Positions 28,133 to 39,243 are shown, counted from the first letter of the stretch. The stretch is 45,579 nucleotides of DNA from Leptospira sp. (GCA_009991425.1 JAACWH010000044.1:1-45579); one strand, 5' to 3'. Program-made: numbers and translations. Notes: a model not told the origin generated them from the sequence alone.

Positions 28133-28489
28133 TTAGGAATTAGTTTTAGGATTGATTGTGCAGCTTCCATGGAATACAACACCTTCTTCTATGATAAGTC
28201 TTGGAGTTACAATATCACCGTTTAGCTTGCATGTTGATAATAGAGTAACTCTCTCAGTTGCATAGATATTACCTTTAACTTCACCACCAGCAACAACAAC
28301 CTTAGCTCTGATATCTGTATCAACTACACCTGATCTTCCTACTAATACTTTACCATCAGTTATAATTACACCTTTGAAAATACCATCTATACGAATGAGT
28401 CCGGATAATTTGAATTCACCTGTGAACTCTGCACCTTCACCAATGATACTATTTACTGCAAATTCTTCTTCTTGTTTGTGTGAGGCCAT
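28133..28489 (-). CDS. Bactofilin
   Basis: The 118-residue protein is a single bactofilin (DUF583) beta-helix: short flexible N-terminus, then repeated strands (FTGEFKLSGLIRIDGIFKG, VLVGRSGVVDTDIRA, VVVAGGEVKGNI, LNGDIVTPRLIIEEGVVF). Bactofilins polymerise without nucleotide into filaments that guide cell-wall enzymes and shape. It begins directly at the stop of the LytM-type gene with no gap, a pairing seen in other bacteria and a strong hint that the two act together at the cell wall. In a helical cell a role in shape or stiffness is plausible. Confidence 0.93.
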   Translation of the reverse strand: MASHKQEEEFAVNSIIGEGAEFTGEFKLSGLIRIDGIFKGVIITDGKVLVGRSGVVDTDIRAKVVVAGGEVKGNIYATERVTLLSTCKLNGDIVTPRLIIEEGVVFHGSCTINPKTNS

Positions 28490-29485
28490 TTATTCCTGAA
28501 TTTGATTTAAGAAAGAAAAAGGATTCAAGGTTTGAGTTCCTACATGAACTTCGTAATGGAGATGATAGATAGGATTATCAGATGTCTTTCCAATATAACC
28601 AATTACATCTCCTTTTGAAATTTTATCATTCTTTTTGATTTTTACACGATCGAGATTGGAGTAGATAGTCTTCCAACCATACTTATGAGCCACTTTAACA
28701 TAATAACCTGTAGATTGAGAATAGCCTAAATCATAAACTAAGCCTGGTGCTGTAACTACAACTTCTGAACCAGGGAAACTCGCTATGTCCAAACCATGAT
28801 TGAATTCTTCTTTGCCAGTTATAGGAGAAATAAATTTACCATAAGGAAACATTACATATCCACGTGTAGGCCATATGGAAGGAGTATGTTTGATGATCGA
28901 CTTTCTCTTTTTGATCATAGTAATGATCTCTTCTGAAAGCTCACGAGATAATTTAAGATTGTGAATGTCTTCTTTGATCCTGTAGGTTTCAAGAGTTATA
29001 TCATTTGGCAGTTCACCTTCTGGAGTGAATTCTGAAATTCGAGGAGATGATCCTCCAATTCCTTTGGATACTTTAGAAGGGTCTCCACCCAATTTAATAT
29101 ATAAAGTCGATATACGATCGTAGTAATAATTTACAGTTGAATGCAGTGATGAAACTTCATCTTTTAATTTAACTGATTGTCTTTGGAAGTCTATATTAGA
29201 AAGATTTAATTCGGTTAATTCGTGAACTGATCCAGAGTGACTCAATACATTCACAGCGCTTAAAAACATAAGAATTATGACAATTCCTAGAAATATAGTT
29301 ATCGCTTTGTAAGAAATCACAAAGTTGACTGATTTCCTCTCTGTGTGAGGAATGACCATGATGGTGAGTTTTTCTCTTCCTTTGAGGTTGAGTTCGCTGT
29401 AGTACTGGGAAAATTTTAATTTCCATTCTTGGTATTTGTAACGTAGACGATAGAATTGTAGTGTTAAGTATTTTTTAAAGTCCAC
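28490..29485 (-). CDS. Membrane-anchored LytM/M23-family protein with altered active site
   Basis: The 331-residue protein has a charged cytoplasmic N-terminus (1-58), one transmembrane helix (about 60-80), a coiled coil (about 85-200) and a C-terminal LytM domain (about 205-325). In active M23 enzymes the first zinc ligand lies in HxxxD. Here Asp233 is kept but the His position is Asn229. The HxH pair is present (His308, His310) and so is His267, but the usual YxHL histidine is Asn277. It may therefore be a non-catalytic activator like NlpD/EnvC. The start is a GTG. Bactofilin follows without a gap. Confidence 0.88.
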   Translation of the reverse strand: MDFKKYLTLQFYRLRYKYQEWKLKFSQYYSELNLKGREKLTIMVIPHTERKSVNFVISYKAITIFLGIVIILMFLSAVNVLSHSGSVHELTELNLSNIDFQRQSVKLKDEVSSLHSTVNYYYDRISTLYIKLGGDPSKVSKGIGGSSPRISEFTPEGELPNDITLETYRIKEDIHNLKLSRELSEEIITMIKKRKSIIKHTPSIWPTRGYVMFPYGKFISPITGKEEFNHGLDIASFPGSEVVVTAPGLVYDLGYSQSTGYYVKVAHKYGWKTIYSNLDRVKIKKNDKISKGDVIGYIGKTSDNPIYHLHYEVHVGTQTLNPFSFLNQIQE

Positions 29486-29573
29486 GATAGTTGCCTAGAA
29501 GAATCACCAGTTGAAGCTCTTTAATTTCAAATGTCGGGAAGTTTACCAAATTCGTCAAGGATGAAACTTTTTT

Positions 29574-30401
29574 ATGACCCATCGCATCATTGATACTCAC
29601 GTCCACTTAGACATAATTCATGAACAAGGCCAAGATATAGCTATTTCCTTAGAGAAAGCTAATTCTGCTGGTGTGGAAAAAATTCTACAAATAGGAATCG
29701 ATTTAGAATCTTCCTTAAGAGCTCAAAAAATTTCCCAAGAATACCAATTAAAAAAGCAAGAAGGAAGTAGTATTCCAAAAGTATATTATTCTATAGGATG
29801 CCATCCTACAGAAACTCATGAATTTCCTAAAGCGAATGAAATTGAATCTTATATATTAGAAAATGTGAAAGATGAAAATCTCTCTGCTATTGGTGAAATC
29901 GGTATAGATCTCTATCATACAGCAGATAGTGAAAAATTACAGATAGAAATGTTAGAACAATTTTTAGACCTCTCTGAAAGAACTAAGATTCCTGTTGTGA
30001 TTCATTCACGAGAAGCATTCGATACAACTTACCAAGTTCTCTCTAAATGGAAAGACAAAGCGCATGGAGTGATTCATTGTTTTACCTATGACTATGATAA
30101 AGGAAAGAAATTTGTGGATTTAGGATTCTATGTTTCCTTTTCTGGAATACTTGCTTTTAAATCTGCACATGAGATTCAAGATGCCGCTAAAAAATTACCT
30201 TTGGATGCTATGTTGATAGAAACGGATGCTCCATTTCTCGCTCCACCTCCGCATAGAGGCAAAAGGAATGACTCAGGGAACATGCCTATCATTCTGGATA
30301 AAATGTTTTCACTGCGAGGAGAATTGAATTCTAAAGTGGAAGAACAATTGTTTCATAATTCAGAAAAGTTTTTAAATAGAAAGGCCTACTACCATGATTG
30401 A
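29574..30401 (+). CDS. tatD: TatD-family metal-dependent DNase
   Basis: The 275-residue TIM-barrel protein has the TatD metal ligands in order: DTHVHLD (His9, His11), GEIGID with Glu, VIHSRE, IHCFTYD and the late ETDAPFLAP with Asp. Family members are 3'-5' exonucleases or deoxyribonucleases (YcfH/YabD type). The ATG at 29574 has AAGGA about 13 nt upstream, which is long. Its end overlaps the start of serS by 8 bp. Confidence 0.92.
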   Translation: MTHRIIDTHVHLDIIHEQGQDIAISLEKANSAGVEKILQIGIDLESSLRAQKISQEYQLKKQEGSSIPKVYYSIGCHPTETHEFPKANEIESYILENVKDENLSAIGEIGIDLYHTADSEKLQIEMLEQFLDLSERTKIPVVIHSREAFDTTYQVLSKWKDKAHGVIHCFTYDYDKGKKFVDLGFYVSFSGILAFKSAHEIQDAAKKLPLDAMLIETDAPFLAPPPHRGKRNDSGNMPIILDKMFSLRGELNSKVEEQLFHNSEKFLNRKAYYHD

Positions 30402-31650
30402 TTTGAATCGAATCCTAAATAATCCAGATGAACTTGTCGCTCTTTTAAAAAAGCGAGGAATGTATGATGAGGGAGTTGAGGAAAAAATACAATCTCTCAT
30501 TATTAACAAAAGACATTTGCAAGCGGAAGTTGACCAACTTCGCTCTGAAAGAAATTCTTCCTCCAAAGAAATAGGAATTCTAAAAGCGAAAGGTGAAGAT
30601 ATAACTACAGCATCGGAAGCAGTTAAAAAAATTGGGAATTCTATTAAAGCATTAGAGGAAAAACTTAAATTAGCAGAAGAAGCTTTGGATGAGTGGATTA
30701 TTTCATTGCCGAACTTTTTGTCAGAAGATGTTCCCGAAGGTCGATCCGCAGATGATAATATTGAAATTAGATCTTTTGGGCAGCAAAGAAAATTTTCCTT
30801 TGAACCCAAGGCACACTATGATATTGGTGAATCCCTTAAGATTCTAGATTTTGAAAGAGGAGTTAAAATTTCTGGCGCGAGATTCTATACCTACTTTGGT
30901 CTAGCTGCCAAATTAGAACGAGCCTTAATGAATTTTATGCTCGACTTTCATTCTTCTGAAAATGGTTACGAAGAAGTTTGGGTTCCAAGCTTAGTTAATG
31001 ATGAATCATTGACTGCAACTGGCCAACTTCCTAAATTTCGTGAAGAATTTTACCATCTAGAAAATGATCGACTCAATCTTATCCCTACAGCTGAAGTTCC
31101 GCTAACGAATCTTTATCGAGATGAAATTCTACCAGAAAAGGATTTACCTATTTCCATTATGGCTCATACATCTTGTTTTAGACGTGAGGCTGGATCCTAC
31201 GGAAGGGATACTCGAGGCTTGGTTCGAGTCCACCAATTTCAGAAGGTAGAATTGGTAAAATTTTGCGAACCGGAGAATTCTGTTCAAGAGCATGAGAAAA
31301 TGTGTGCAGATGCAGAATCCATTCTCCAAAAACTTGGTCTGCATTACAAAGTTTTGCTTTTATGTGCGGGAGATATCTCTGCATCTTCTTCTAAAACCTA
31401 TGATTTAGAAGTTTGGATGCCTGGATTAAACCGATATATGGAAATTTCTTCCGTTTCTAACTTCCAAGACTATCAGGCTCGTAGAGGAAAAATCCGATAC
31501 AAAAACAAAGACGGAAAGAATCAATATGTTCATACTTTGAATGGATCTGGATTAGCAATAGGTAGAACCCTTGCAGCAATTCTAGAAAATTACCAGACAG
31601 AAGATGGACAAATTGAAATTCCTGAAGCGTTGAAGCCCTATCTCAAATAA
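30394..31650 (+). CDS. serS: Seryl-tRNA synthetase
   Basis: The 418-residue class II synthetase has the N-terminal tRNA-binding coiled coil (about 30-100). Motif 2 is [21 protein letters not shown] near 263 and motif 3 is [11 protein letters not shown] near 388. The TAEVPLTN serine-pocket segment is near 231. It charges tRNA-Ser; three tRNA-Ser genes with different anticodons lie 6-8 kb downstream. It is coupled to tatD by an 8-bp overlap. Confidence 0.98.
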   Translation: MIDLNRILNNPDELVALLKKRGMYDEGVEEKIQSLIINKRHLQAEVDQLRSERNSSSKEIGILKAKGEDITTASEAVKKIGNSIKALEEKLKLAEEALDEWIISLPNFLSEDVPEGRSADDNIEIRSFGQQRKFSFEPKAHYDIGESLKILDFERGVKISGARFYTYFGLAAKLERALMNFMLDFHSSENGYEEVWVPSLVNDESLTATGQLPKFREEFYHLENDRLNLIPTAEVPLTNLYRDEILPEKDLPISIMAHTSCFRREAGSYGRDTRGLVRVHQFQKVELVKFCEPENSVQEHEKMCADAESILQKLGLHYKVLLLCAGDISASSSKTYDLEVWMPGLNRYMEISSVSNFQDYQARRGKIRYKNKDGKNQYVHTLNGSGLAIGRTLAAILENYQTEDGQIEIPEALKPYLK

Positions 31651-31683
31651 ACAAAAGGGCTAGACGAGAAATCGGAGGCCCGA

Positions 31684-33024
31684 ATGTTTTTCTTGCAAAA
31701 GCTATTTAAAAATCTAATTACATTATTTACTCACAAAATAATGAATTCTGTTTCATTTCGTAAATCAGATTCTAAATTTCTTTCAAAGTATATTTCTTTT
31801 CTTTTAGTAATTTTTGGTTTAACTTTTAATTCTCTATATTCACAAGAAGTAAATTTGGTTGTAGAAGAACTAAGAGGGAGTGTAAATACAGAATTTCAAG
31901 AATTTTCTCCTTCACTCACACCGAACGGAAAGACTTTGTATTTTTACTCTAAGCGAGATAGGAGAAAATACACTGATATATTTAAATCTAATTTGAAACC
32001 AGATGGAACTTGGGATTTCCCTCAAGAAGTAATGGAAGTTAATTCAGAATTTGATGACCAAAGTCCTTTTATTACAGCTGATGGAAAATATCTTTTCTTC
32101 TCATCCAACCGAGATGGTTCATGGGAAGCAAAATTAGATAATGGAAAAATCGGTGTATCTAGAGATATTTTTTATTCAGAATGGAATGGAAAAACATGGG
32201 GCGATCCTATTCCATTACCAATAGAAATTAATACAGATATGATTGAAGAGAATCCACATTTTATGGGAGACACTTTACTTTTTACTAGGTATCCATTTTC
32301 AAAGCCTGAACTTGCGAGGATCTATATTTCAAAAAGGAAAGGCAAAGAATGGTCTCCTGCTGTTGCTTTGGGTTTACCTGTGAATGATAAAAATGCTACT
32401 ATAGCAGCATCATTTTCTCATGATCAGAAAACTATTTTCTTCGCTTCTAACAGAGAAGGAGGATTCGGTGGTTTTGATATTTATTCAGCAAGTTGGAATG
32501 GAAGTAAGGTAGAAGGTAAAATTGAAAATCTAGGAAAAGATTTTAATACCGACGGAGATGAAGCATATTTTTCCTATCATAGACCTACAAAAACTATTTT
32601 ATTCTGTAGAAGAGAGGAAGGGAAAAATTTTAATATTCTATCAGCCTATATTCCTCGTAGTATAGAAACTCAATTAGCAGAGGATCAGAAGATATCTTTA
32701 GATAACATTTATTTTGAAAGAGGGTCTTTTGAACTTCTTGCATCATCAAAAACTCCTTTAAATCAAATAGTTTCATTCCTCAAAAAGAATCCTCAAGTTA
32801 AAATGAAAATTATTGGACATACTGATTTAAATGGAGATGCTAAGGATAATATGGATCTTTCTAGAAATCGTTCCAATTCTGTGAAAGTCTATCTTGTGGC
32901 AGAAGGTATTAAAGAAGATCGCCTTCTAACAGATGGTAAAGGACAAAATGAACCTTTATTCAACTCAACAGATGAAGATTCTTCAAAAAAGAACAGAAGA
33001 ACAGAATTTGAAATTTTAAAATAA
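31684..33024 (+). CDS. Outer-membrane-associated OmpA-domain protein with PD40 propeller repeats
   Basis: The 446-residue protein has an unusually long N-terminal region before its signal sequence (hydrophobic core about 36-50, cleavage near LYS|QE). It then has at least four PD40/WD40-like repeats (SPSLTPNGKTLYFYS, SPFITADGKYLFFSS, AASFSHDQKTIFFAS), and a C-terminal OmpA/MotB domain (about 335-446) with the peptidoglycan-contacting pattern TDLNGD...NMDLSRNRS. It probably links the outer membrane to the wall. GGAGG five bases before the ATG at 31684 supports this long start over Met20 (31741). It follows serS by 33 bp. Confidence 0.85.
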   Translation: MFFLQKLFKNLITLFTHKIMNSVSFRKSDSKFLSKYISFLLVIFGLTFNSLYSQEVNLVVEELRGSVNTEFQEFSPSLTPNGKTLYFYSKRDRRKYTDIFKSNLKPDGTWDFPQEVMEVNSEFDDQSPFITADGKYLFFSSNRDGSWEAKLDNGKIGVSRDIFYSEWNGKTWGDPIPLPIEINTDMIEENPHFMGDTLLFTRYPFSKPELARIYISKRKGKEWSPAVALGLPVNDKNATIAASFSHDQKTIFFASNREGGFGGFDIYSASWNGSKVEGKIENLGKDFNTDGDEAYFSYHRPTKTILFCRREEGKNFNILSAYIPRSIETQLAEDQKISLDNIYFERGSFELLASSKTPLNQIVSFLKKNPQVKMKIIGHTDLNGDAKDNMDLSRNRSNSVKVYLVAEGIKEDRLLTDGKGQNEPLFNSTDEDSSKKNRRTEFEILK

Positions 33025-33069
33025 TTTAATTGAACTCATAGTTTCCGATATTAATACTATATAAAATTA

Positions 33070-33939
33070 ATGTTTGAAACTATGAGATATTTAAAAATCA
33101 ACAAGTACAATTTAAAAAATGTATTTCTATTAATTTCATTAAGCCTTCCAAGTTTACTTTACGCAGAAAGTTCTACTCTGCAAAAAATATTAAAATCAAA
33201 AACTCTTACAGTATCAGTAAATCAATACTATGAGCCATTTTATATTTCTGATCCTAAAGAAGGTTTCCCTGGTCTCGATGTAGAAGTTGCAAAAGAATTA
33301 GCCGATTACCTAGGTGTAAATTTAAGAGTCTTACCACTAAAAACTTTTGATGAACATGCAACTCGATTAGAGAAAGGTGATACGCAATTAGCTATTGCTG
33401 GTATTTCAACAAGTTTAGACAGATTTAAAAGAGTTAATTTTACAGACCCGTATTTAGTAACTACTCCAGCAGGTTTAGTAAATAGACAGATTCTTCCTCC
33501 TGAGCCAGAAGGACAAATAATAACTTCCGTTCCGTTTCGATCTCTCGCAGATTTAACTAGTTTGTCAGGAGTATCATTTTCAGTTCTTTCCAATAGTTCC
33601 AATCACAATTGGCTTAAAAATAATTATAAAAAAAATCCAATCTATTCTTACACGGATGACATTACTGCTATTAATGAGTTAAAAAAAAATAATGTAAATG
33701 TTTATGTAGCAGATGCTTTTAAAATCCAAGCCTTTATACAAAAAGAGCCAAGTCTTAAATCCAGTTATTTGCCTTTGCTTGGAAATGTTCAAGAAGAACA
33801 TATTTCTATGGCTGTTCAAAAAGGAGATTTAGAATTTATACATACAGTGAATTTTTTTATCAAAGAAAATCGCAGAAATGGAAGAATGAATTCTTTAGTA
33901 AATAAATATTTTGCTAGTAGAGATTGGATTAAAAATTGA
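33070..33939 (+). CDS. Family 3 extracellular solute-binding protein
   Basis: The 289-residue protein has a signal peptide (cleavage near LYA|ES) and the type II periplasmic-binding fold of polar amino-acid ABC transporters: LTVSVNQYYEPFY, GLDVEVAKELADYLGV, LAIAGISTSLDRFKRVNFTDPY, then a second lobe. No ABC permease or ATPase is adjacent. It is instead coupled by a TTGA overlap to a beta-barrel gene, so it may deliver ligand from a porin or act as a sensor. Met5 (33082) is an alternative start; neither start has a clear ribosome site. Confidence 0.85.
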   Translation: MFETMRYLKINKYNLKNVFLLISLSLPSLLYAESSTLQKILKSKTLTVSVNQYYEPFYISDPKEGFPGLDVEVAKELADYLGVNLRVLPLKTFDEHATRLEKGDTQLAIAGISTSLDRFKRVNFTDPYLVTTPAGLVNRQILPPEPEGQIITSVPFRSLADLTSLSGVSFSVLSNSSNHNWLKNNYKKNPIYSYTDDITAINELKKNNVNVYVADAFKIQAFIQKEPSLKSSYLPLLGNVQEEHISMAVQKGDLEFIHTVNFFIKENRRNGRMNSLVNKYFASRDWIKN

Positions 33940-35480
33940 GAAATAGATTTTCATTTTTTTTAATTCCATTTTTCTTTTTTTTCATCTCAGCTTCCCTTTA
34001 TTCTCAAGAAGAAGATGCTAATACTAGAATGGATTTTTCTGGATCTTTTCGTACTAGAGGATTTGGTTTAGGTAGAGATATAATATTAAATAGACAAACT
34101 TCCACAGATCCTATTCTAGATAAGGAGCAAGAAAAAGCAGATGCAAATACAGCTGCTGATAAAGCCTTACAAAGTGAGATAGAAAATTTAACGCAAGGGA
34201 AGCCATCTAATTTAAGTAAAAATAAAGAAAATCTTAATTATTATGACACACGATTTCTGTTTAATTTAAATTTTGCAACTTCAAAATACGTTGAAGGACT
34301 TTGGGGTATGCAAGTAGGAGATGTTACATTCGGAGGAAGAGGTTTAAATAGCGCTGGCCCAGATGGTTTTAATCCAAATGTCGTTGGACCTAGTGCTGGT
34401 GGAGAAAGAGGTACTGATGCTGTAAACGTTCAAACTAATTTTCTCCTAATGAATTTTAAACTTCCTGAGAAAGGCTTCCAAGCAAGAGTAGGACTTCAAT
34501 TATTTTCTTCAGTCGGTGGAAGAGTATTGTTTTCTACTGGAACAGGCGTTAATATGATTAAATCTTTTCAATTCTTGCGAATGAGTTGGGAAGGAGGTAT
34601 GTTAAGAGCTAGAGAGAGATCATTTCTAGATTCAGATAACAATGGATTTGCAGATAAAAATTATCAAAATAACAATATATTTTATAACAGATTCAAAATT
34701 GATTATTTTAGAAATTATAAAACCGAAATATATAGTTACGGAATGCGAGATAACGATAGAACGGATAATGAAATTGGAGAATTATATTGGAATGGATTTT
34801 ATAATGAGTTTAATTATTCAAAGTTTAGTTTTATAATTCACGGAGTATTAAATTCTGGGACTGTTCGAGAATTTAAATCTACTAATGATATAGATGGTAA
34901 TCCTATTTATTACCGTTTTACTAGAAATTATATCAAAGGTGGTTTGTATGATTTTTCCTTTACTTATAGATTCAATGAAAGTAACAGTGCGAGTCTGGTA
35001 GCTTTAGGTACAACAGGAAGACCCGGATTTGAAAATGATGGAACGAGCGCAAATTTGAGAGGAAATGGATATCGACCACTCGCTCCGGGTTATGCGGTTT
35101 CTAATATCGCTGTCGATTTTACTGGTGGTTATGCGCTTTTTAATGCAAGAACTATGACAGGTTTAAATAATTTCGGAACAAATTATACTTTCTTAGCATT
35201 TGGACCTTATCAATTTACTCTGGGATACTACCAAGTTTATTCATCGCTTTCTCCCAAAATTGAAAATAACCGAGTTTTTAATTTTGAAAATGGATATCGA
35301 ACTTCTACATATTTTGGACAAGAATACAATTTAAATATTCGTTGGAATATCTATAGAGATTTACAATTTATTTTTAGATCAGGATATTTTATAGCAGGGG
35401 ATGGTTTGTATACTTATTTAGATACAAGACAAGGTTCTGTAATTCGTGAAGCTTTCTTTACTTTGGAACACCGTTTTTAA
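33936..35480 (+). CDS. Outer-membrane beta-barrel (porin-like)
   Basis: The 514-residue protein has a signal peptide ending LYS|QE, an early helical insert (about 45-90), and then many alternating amphipathic strands rich in Tyr, Phe, Gly and Asn. It ends FFTLEHRF, with the terminal Phe expected of a barrel-insertion signal. The layout resembles alginate-export/OprD-like barrels. The TTG start overlaps the stop of the solute-binding protein gene (TTGA), indicating co-translation. Substrate unknown. Confidence 0.8.
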   Translation: MRNRFSFFLIPFFFFFISASLYSQEEDANTRMDFSGSFRTRGFGLGRDIILNRQTSTDPILDKEQEKADANTAADKALQSEIENLTQGKPSNLSKNKENLNYYDTRFLFNLNFATSKYVEGLWGMQVGDVTFGGRGLNSAGPDGFNPNVVGPSAGGERGTDAVNVQTNFLLMNFKLPEKGFQARVGLQLFSSVGGRVLFSTGTGVNMIKSFQFLRMSWEGGMLRARERSFLDSDNNGFADKNYQNNNIFYNRFKIDYFRNYKTEIYSYGMRDNDRTDNEIGELYWNGFYNEFNYSKFSFIIHGVLNSGTVREFKSTNDIDGNPIYYRFTRNYIKGGLYDFSFTYRFNESNSASLVALGTTGRPGFENDGTSANLRGNGYRPLAPGYAVSNIAVDFTGGYALFNARTMTGLNNFGTNYTFLAFGPYQFTLGYYQVYSSLSPKIENNRVFNFENGYRTSTYFGQEYNLNIRWNIYRDLQFIFRSGYFIAGDGLYTYLDTRQGSVIREAFFTLEHRF

Positions 35481-35554
35481 TTTCAGGAAAAATGATTACT
35501 TACAAATTTCTATCTATATTCTAGAATTATTAATTAAATTTTATTAAGCTATTT

Positions 35555-36160
35555 TTATTGATTAAACGGTAACCTAGAATTAATAGCTTTTGAAAGAGTG
35601 TATTGGTCAGAATATTCTATGGTTCCGCCGACGGTTAATCCATAAGCTATTCTGGTGATTTTAATTCTGTACTCTTTTAATCGAGAAGAAATGTATGTTG
35701 CTGTTGCATCACCTTCCAATGTAGGGTTCGTTGCTAAAAGGATTTCTTGTATAATTAATTCGTTCAGTCTATTTTCTAATTCTTTAATTCTTAACTGATC
35801 AGGACCTATTCCATCTAGTGGTGAAATTGCTCCATTGAGTACATGGTATTTTCCAGAAAAAACTCCTGTCTTTTCAATAAAAAATATATCTTCTGGCTGT
35901 TCCACTACGCAAAGAAAACGGCTATCTCTTGTTGTAGAATTGCAGATATCACAAGTTTCATGTTCGGTGATACTAGCACAAACCTTGCAAAATTGTAAAT
36001 TCTCTTTTGATATCTTCAAACTTTCTATGAATTGATCAAATACAATGGAATCCATTCTTAAGAGATGAAAGCTAATTCGAGTTGCAGATTTTCTTCCGAT
36101 GCCAGGAAGAGAAGACAAAGAACTCACCATTCTTTCAAAAATAGATTCAGACAGGATCAA
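35555..36160 (-). CDS. recR: Recombination mediator RecR
   Basis: The 201-residue protein has the N-terminal HhH ([17 protein letters not shown]), a zinc finger ([16 protein letters not shown], about 58-73), the TOPRIM domain (about 82-175, [10 protein letters not shown]) and the C-terminal GGTIEYSD Walker-like segment. RecR works with RecF and RecO to load RecA. Its start overlaps ybaB by 14 bp. dnaX-ybaB-recR is the widespread bacterial order. Confidence 0.96.
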   Translation of the reverse strand: MILSESIFERMVSSLSSLPGIGRKSATRISFHLLRMDSIVFDQFIESLKISKENLQFCKVCASITEHETCDICNSTTRDSRFLCVVEQPEDIFFIEKTGVFSGKYHVLNGAISPLDGIGPDQLRIKELENRLNELIIQEILLATNPTLEGDATATYISSRLKEYRIKITRIAYGLTVGGTIEYSDQYTLSKAINSRLPFNQ

Positions 36161-36503
36161 CTCCCCCTTTATTTTTAAGCATGTTCATCATATCATCTGG
36201 AGAAAATCCTATAGATTTCTTGATTTCATGTTCCATTGCCTCTTTAGCTTTGCGAAGTGCTTCATTAGTTGCAGCAACAATGAGGTCTTCCATCATTTTT
36301 ACATCATCAGCTTCAAACATAGTTTTATTTATTTTAATATCAACTATGTCACCTTTTCCAGAGGCTATAACAACTACCATTCCAGCACCTGCATTTCCAG
36401 TTACTTGAATCATTTCCATTCTCTTTTGGATCTCTGCAGATTGAGTCTTCATATCTCCCATTTTGGAAAATATTTCGGATAGATTTTTTATTCCTTCAAA
36501 CAT
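36147..36503 (-). CDS. ybaB: YbaB/EbfC nucleoid-associated protein
   Basis: The 118-residue protein is a full-length YbaB/EbfC, with an N-terminal helix ([22 protein letters not shown]), the central strand region [26 protein letters not shown] and a C-terminal helix ([17 protein letters not shown]). These are small dimeric DNA-binding proteins; the spirochaete EbfC of Borrelia is the best-known relative. It lies between dnaX (9-bp gap) and recR (overlap). Confidence 0.93.
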   Translation of the reverse strand: MFEGIKNLSEIFSKMGDMKTQSAEIQKRMEMIQVTGNAGAGMVVVIASGKGDIVDIKINKTMFEADDVKMMEDLIVAATNEALRKAKEAMEHEIKKSIGFSPDDMMNMLKNKGGVDPV

Positions 36504-36512
36504 TGTATCCCC

Positions 36513-37844
36513 TTAAATCTCAGGCATTGTAGATGGATCGACATCAGTTCCTTTAAAATTCTCTTTTACAAAGAATTCCATTTTATCACTGGAACTTAGA
36601 CTATCATTTTCTTGAGATTTACTTTCTACTTTTTTATCAATGATTACATCATTCGGAAGATTATTGGATTCATTTTGAATTTCACGAGTAAGATCAGATA
36701 TTTTTTTTAAAAGACCTGAAACAGTTGGTTTTTCTAAGTCAAAAATTAATTTCCTAAATTGAATCTCTAAATAGATTTTAATCTCTTGAGAATTTCGTAA
36801 GCGCATAATATTAATTTTGTCGTACATAATGAAAACATTTTCAGCTAGAAGATTGATTGTCTCCATGTTGTATTCGCGGTATTCTTTCTTGATGAGTTCA
36901 ATGTCTTCTGCAGGGAAATTTGCTGAATCTTTATCTAAAAGATTTTGTAAAGAAAGAAGTGCTGTATTTAAAAATTCGAGAAAATCCCAGATAAATTTAT
37001 ATAAATCTTGACCTTCTTGGTAAAGCTTCTCTAAGATTTCAAAAATCTTATTATGGGAACCAGGTAATATCAATGCTTTTGCAAAATTAGAAAGAACTTC
37101 TATACCTTGGTAGCCTACCATTTCACGTATATTCTTTCCAGTGAGATTGCTATCTGTAAATACTACAGCCTGTTCCATAAAAGAAAGAGTATCTCTTACA
37201 GATCCGTCGCCTTTTCTAGCAATCCAAAATAAGCCTTCGCTATCAAATTGGATGTTTTCTTTTTCACAAATTCCTTCAGTATGTTTCTGCAAAACAGTCT
37301 GAGGTACTTTCTTAAATATAAAGTCTTGGCATCTGGAGAGAATGGTTTCTGGTATTTTATGGAATTCTGTTGTAGCTAGGATAAAAACTACATGGGAGGG
37401 AGGCTCTTCTAAGGTTTTAAGCAGTGCATTGAATGCTGGTTCTGATAGCATGTGAACCTCATCAATGATATACACTCTATACTTTCCAGTGAGAGGAGCG
37501 AATTTTACATTTTCACGTAGTTCACGTATATTATCGATTCCACGATTACTAGCTGCATCTATTTCTAAAACATCTTGGGAAATTCCCTTGGTTATTTCTG
37601 TACAGGAAGCACATTTATTACAAGGTTCATTGTTTTCTGGAGTTTTACAATTCAAACGCTTCGCAAAAATTCGTGCAATAGATGTTTTCCCTACACCTCG
37701 CGGACCAAAGAATATATAAGCATGTCCAATTTTCTTTTGTTTAAAAGCATTTTGGATCGCAGAAACAGCTAGGTCTTGGTAGATAACTTCTTGAAAAAGT
37801 TGAGGGCGGTATTTTCGGAATAGGACTTGGTGATTCTCAGACAT
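36513..37844 (-). CDS. dnaX: DNA polymerase III subunit tau/gamma
   Basis: The 443-residue AAA+ protein has Walker [10 protein letters not shown] near 48, a four-Cys zinc module ([16 protein letters not shown]), Walker B DEVHML near 129, [16 protein letters not shown] with the arginine finger, and a helical collar. It is much shorter than E. coli tau, so it lacks a long polymerase-binding tail. A separate shorter product by frameshifting was not evident. The ATG lies 10 nt after the CCA end of tRNA-Ser(GGA), with TAGGA as ribosome site, so tRNA processing would leave a 10-nt leader. Confidence 0.95.
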   Translation of the reverse strand: MSENHQVLFRKYRPQLFQEVIYQDLAVSAIQNAFKQKKIGHAYIFFGPRGVGKTSIARIFAKRLNCKTPENNEPCNKCASCTEITKGISQDVLEIDAASNRGIDNIRELRENVKFAPLTGKYRVYIIDEVHMLSEPAFNALLKTLEEPPSHVVFILATTEFHKIPETILSRCQDFIFKKVPQTVLQKHTEGICEKENIQFDSEGLFWIARKGDGSVRDTLSFMEQAVVFTDSNLTGKNIREMVGYQGIEVLSNFAKALILPGSHNKIFEILEKLYQEGQDLYKFIWDFLEFLNTALLSLQNLLDKDSANFPAEDIELIKKEYREYNMETINLLAENVFIMYDKINIMRLRNSQEIKIYLEIQFRKLIFDLEKPTVSGLLKKISDLTREIQNESNNLPNDVIIDKKVESKSQENDSLSSSDKMEFFVKENFKGTDVDPSTMPEI

Positions 37845-37854
37845 AAATTCCTAC

Positions 37855-37941
<87 letters not shown>

Positions 37942-37988
37942 TTTTAGTCCTGCAAAATTAACCATACCTAGAAACTATGGGATGTACT

Positions 37989-38425
37989 CTATCTTTTATC
38001 CATAAAAAAAGTTTTCCATTGTGAAAAAATTTCTTTATTCTCTACAAGTTCTAATACAGGAAAATGATTCAATTGATAGATCCACTCGATAGGAAGATAG
38101 GAAATTCCATCTCCATTATCATTGGGTAGGAAATAGATAACTTTTGCAATTCTAGATTTTAGAATCGAGCCCATACATAAGGTACATGGCTCTAAAGTTG
38201 TGAGCAATAGGCAATTATCTAGATACCGAGTTTGTTTAATTTTTATTGCCTGGTCGATAACTATTCTCTCGCTATGTAAAAGAGGATTATTTTGGGATTC
38301 GACTAGATTAGATGAATGAGCTATTCTAAGTCCATCCGAAGAATAGATTTCAGAATAGGATGGTAATTCTTGGTTATTGTAAATAGTCTGTGATAAAAAA
38401 TTAGATATAAAAGAGTTTTGGATTT

Positions 38426-38447
<22 letters not shown>
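37989..38447 (-). CDS. TadA-like nucleoside deaminase starting inside tRNA-Arg(ACG)
   Basis: The 152-residue protein has the zinc-deaminase motifs HSE (His58, Ser59, Glu60; usually HAE) and PCTLC (Cys88, Cys91) in LTTLEPCTLCMGSILKSRI, the TadA pattern. An ELP at 27-29 aligns with the EIP that precedes the catalytic core of TadA, so the length from TTG 38447 is normal. TadA converts A34 of tRNA-Arg(ACG) to inosine. The only ATG/GTG/TTG start after the last in-frame stop is this TTG, inside the 3' acceptor arm of tRNA-Arg(ACG). A related deaminase specificity cannot be excluded. Confidence 0.8.
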
Positions 38448-38920
<473 letters not shown>

Positions 38921-38955
38921 GAATAAGATTATTCTCGATTTTGATATTTTTAAGT

Positions 38956-38973
38956 CGATATTTTTTTAAATAT
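38956..38973. repeat. AT-rich palindrome upstream of the membrane-protein gene
   Basis: GATATTT and AAATATC are perfect 7-bp arms around a TTTT loop, in the 140-bp gap between tRNA-Ser(GCT) and the membrane-protein start at 38920. A further GATATTTTT lies 14 bp to the left. It could be a weak terminator for the tRNAs or a regulatory site; support is low. Confidence 0.3.
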
Positions 38974-39060
38974 CATTCAAACCTCAAATCTTATTAACCT
39001 ATAATAGATTATTAGTTAAAGTTTAGTTGCTGTTAAATTTAAGAAGTCAGATTTAGAAAT

Positions 39061-39147
<87 letters not shown>

Positions 39148-39159
39148 AGGAATGAGCGT

Positions 39160-39243
<84 letters not shown>

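Noticed and set aside
30372..30809. 145-residue open frame on the minus strand over the start of serS
   Set aside because: It lies antisense to the conserved coiled-coil part of serS, and its Ser/Phe-rich product has no recognisable domain.
31633..31660. AGCCCT...AGGGCT hairpin across the serS stop as a terminator
   Set aside because: The stem is only 6 bp with a 16-nt loop and no T run follows; it lies just before the next gene's ribosome site.
33015..33052. Second sigma-28-like promoter upstream of the solute-binding protein gene
   Set aside because: CCGATATT is present, but no TAAA sits at the right distance; the nearest match (TTAA) is poor.
36099..36482. 127-residue plus-strand frame over ybaB and recR
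   Set aside because: Antisense to two conserved overlapping genes; His/Phe/Ser-rich product without family features.
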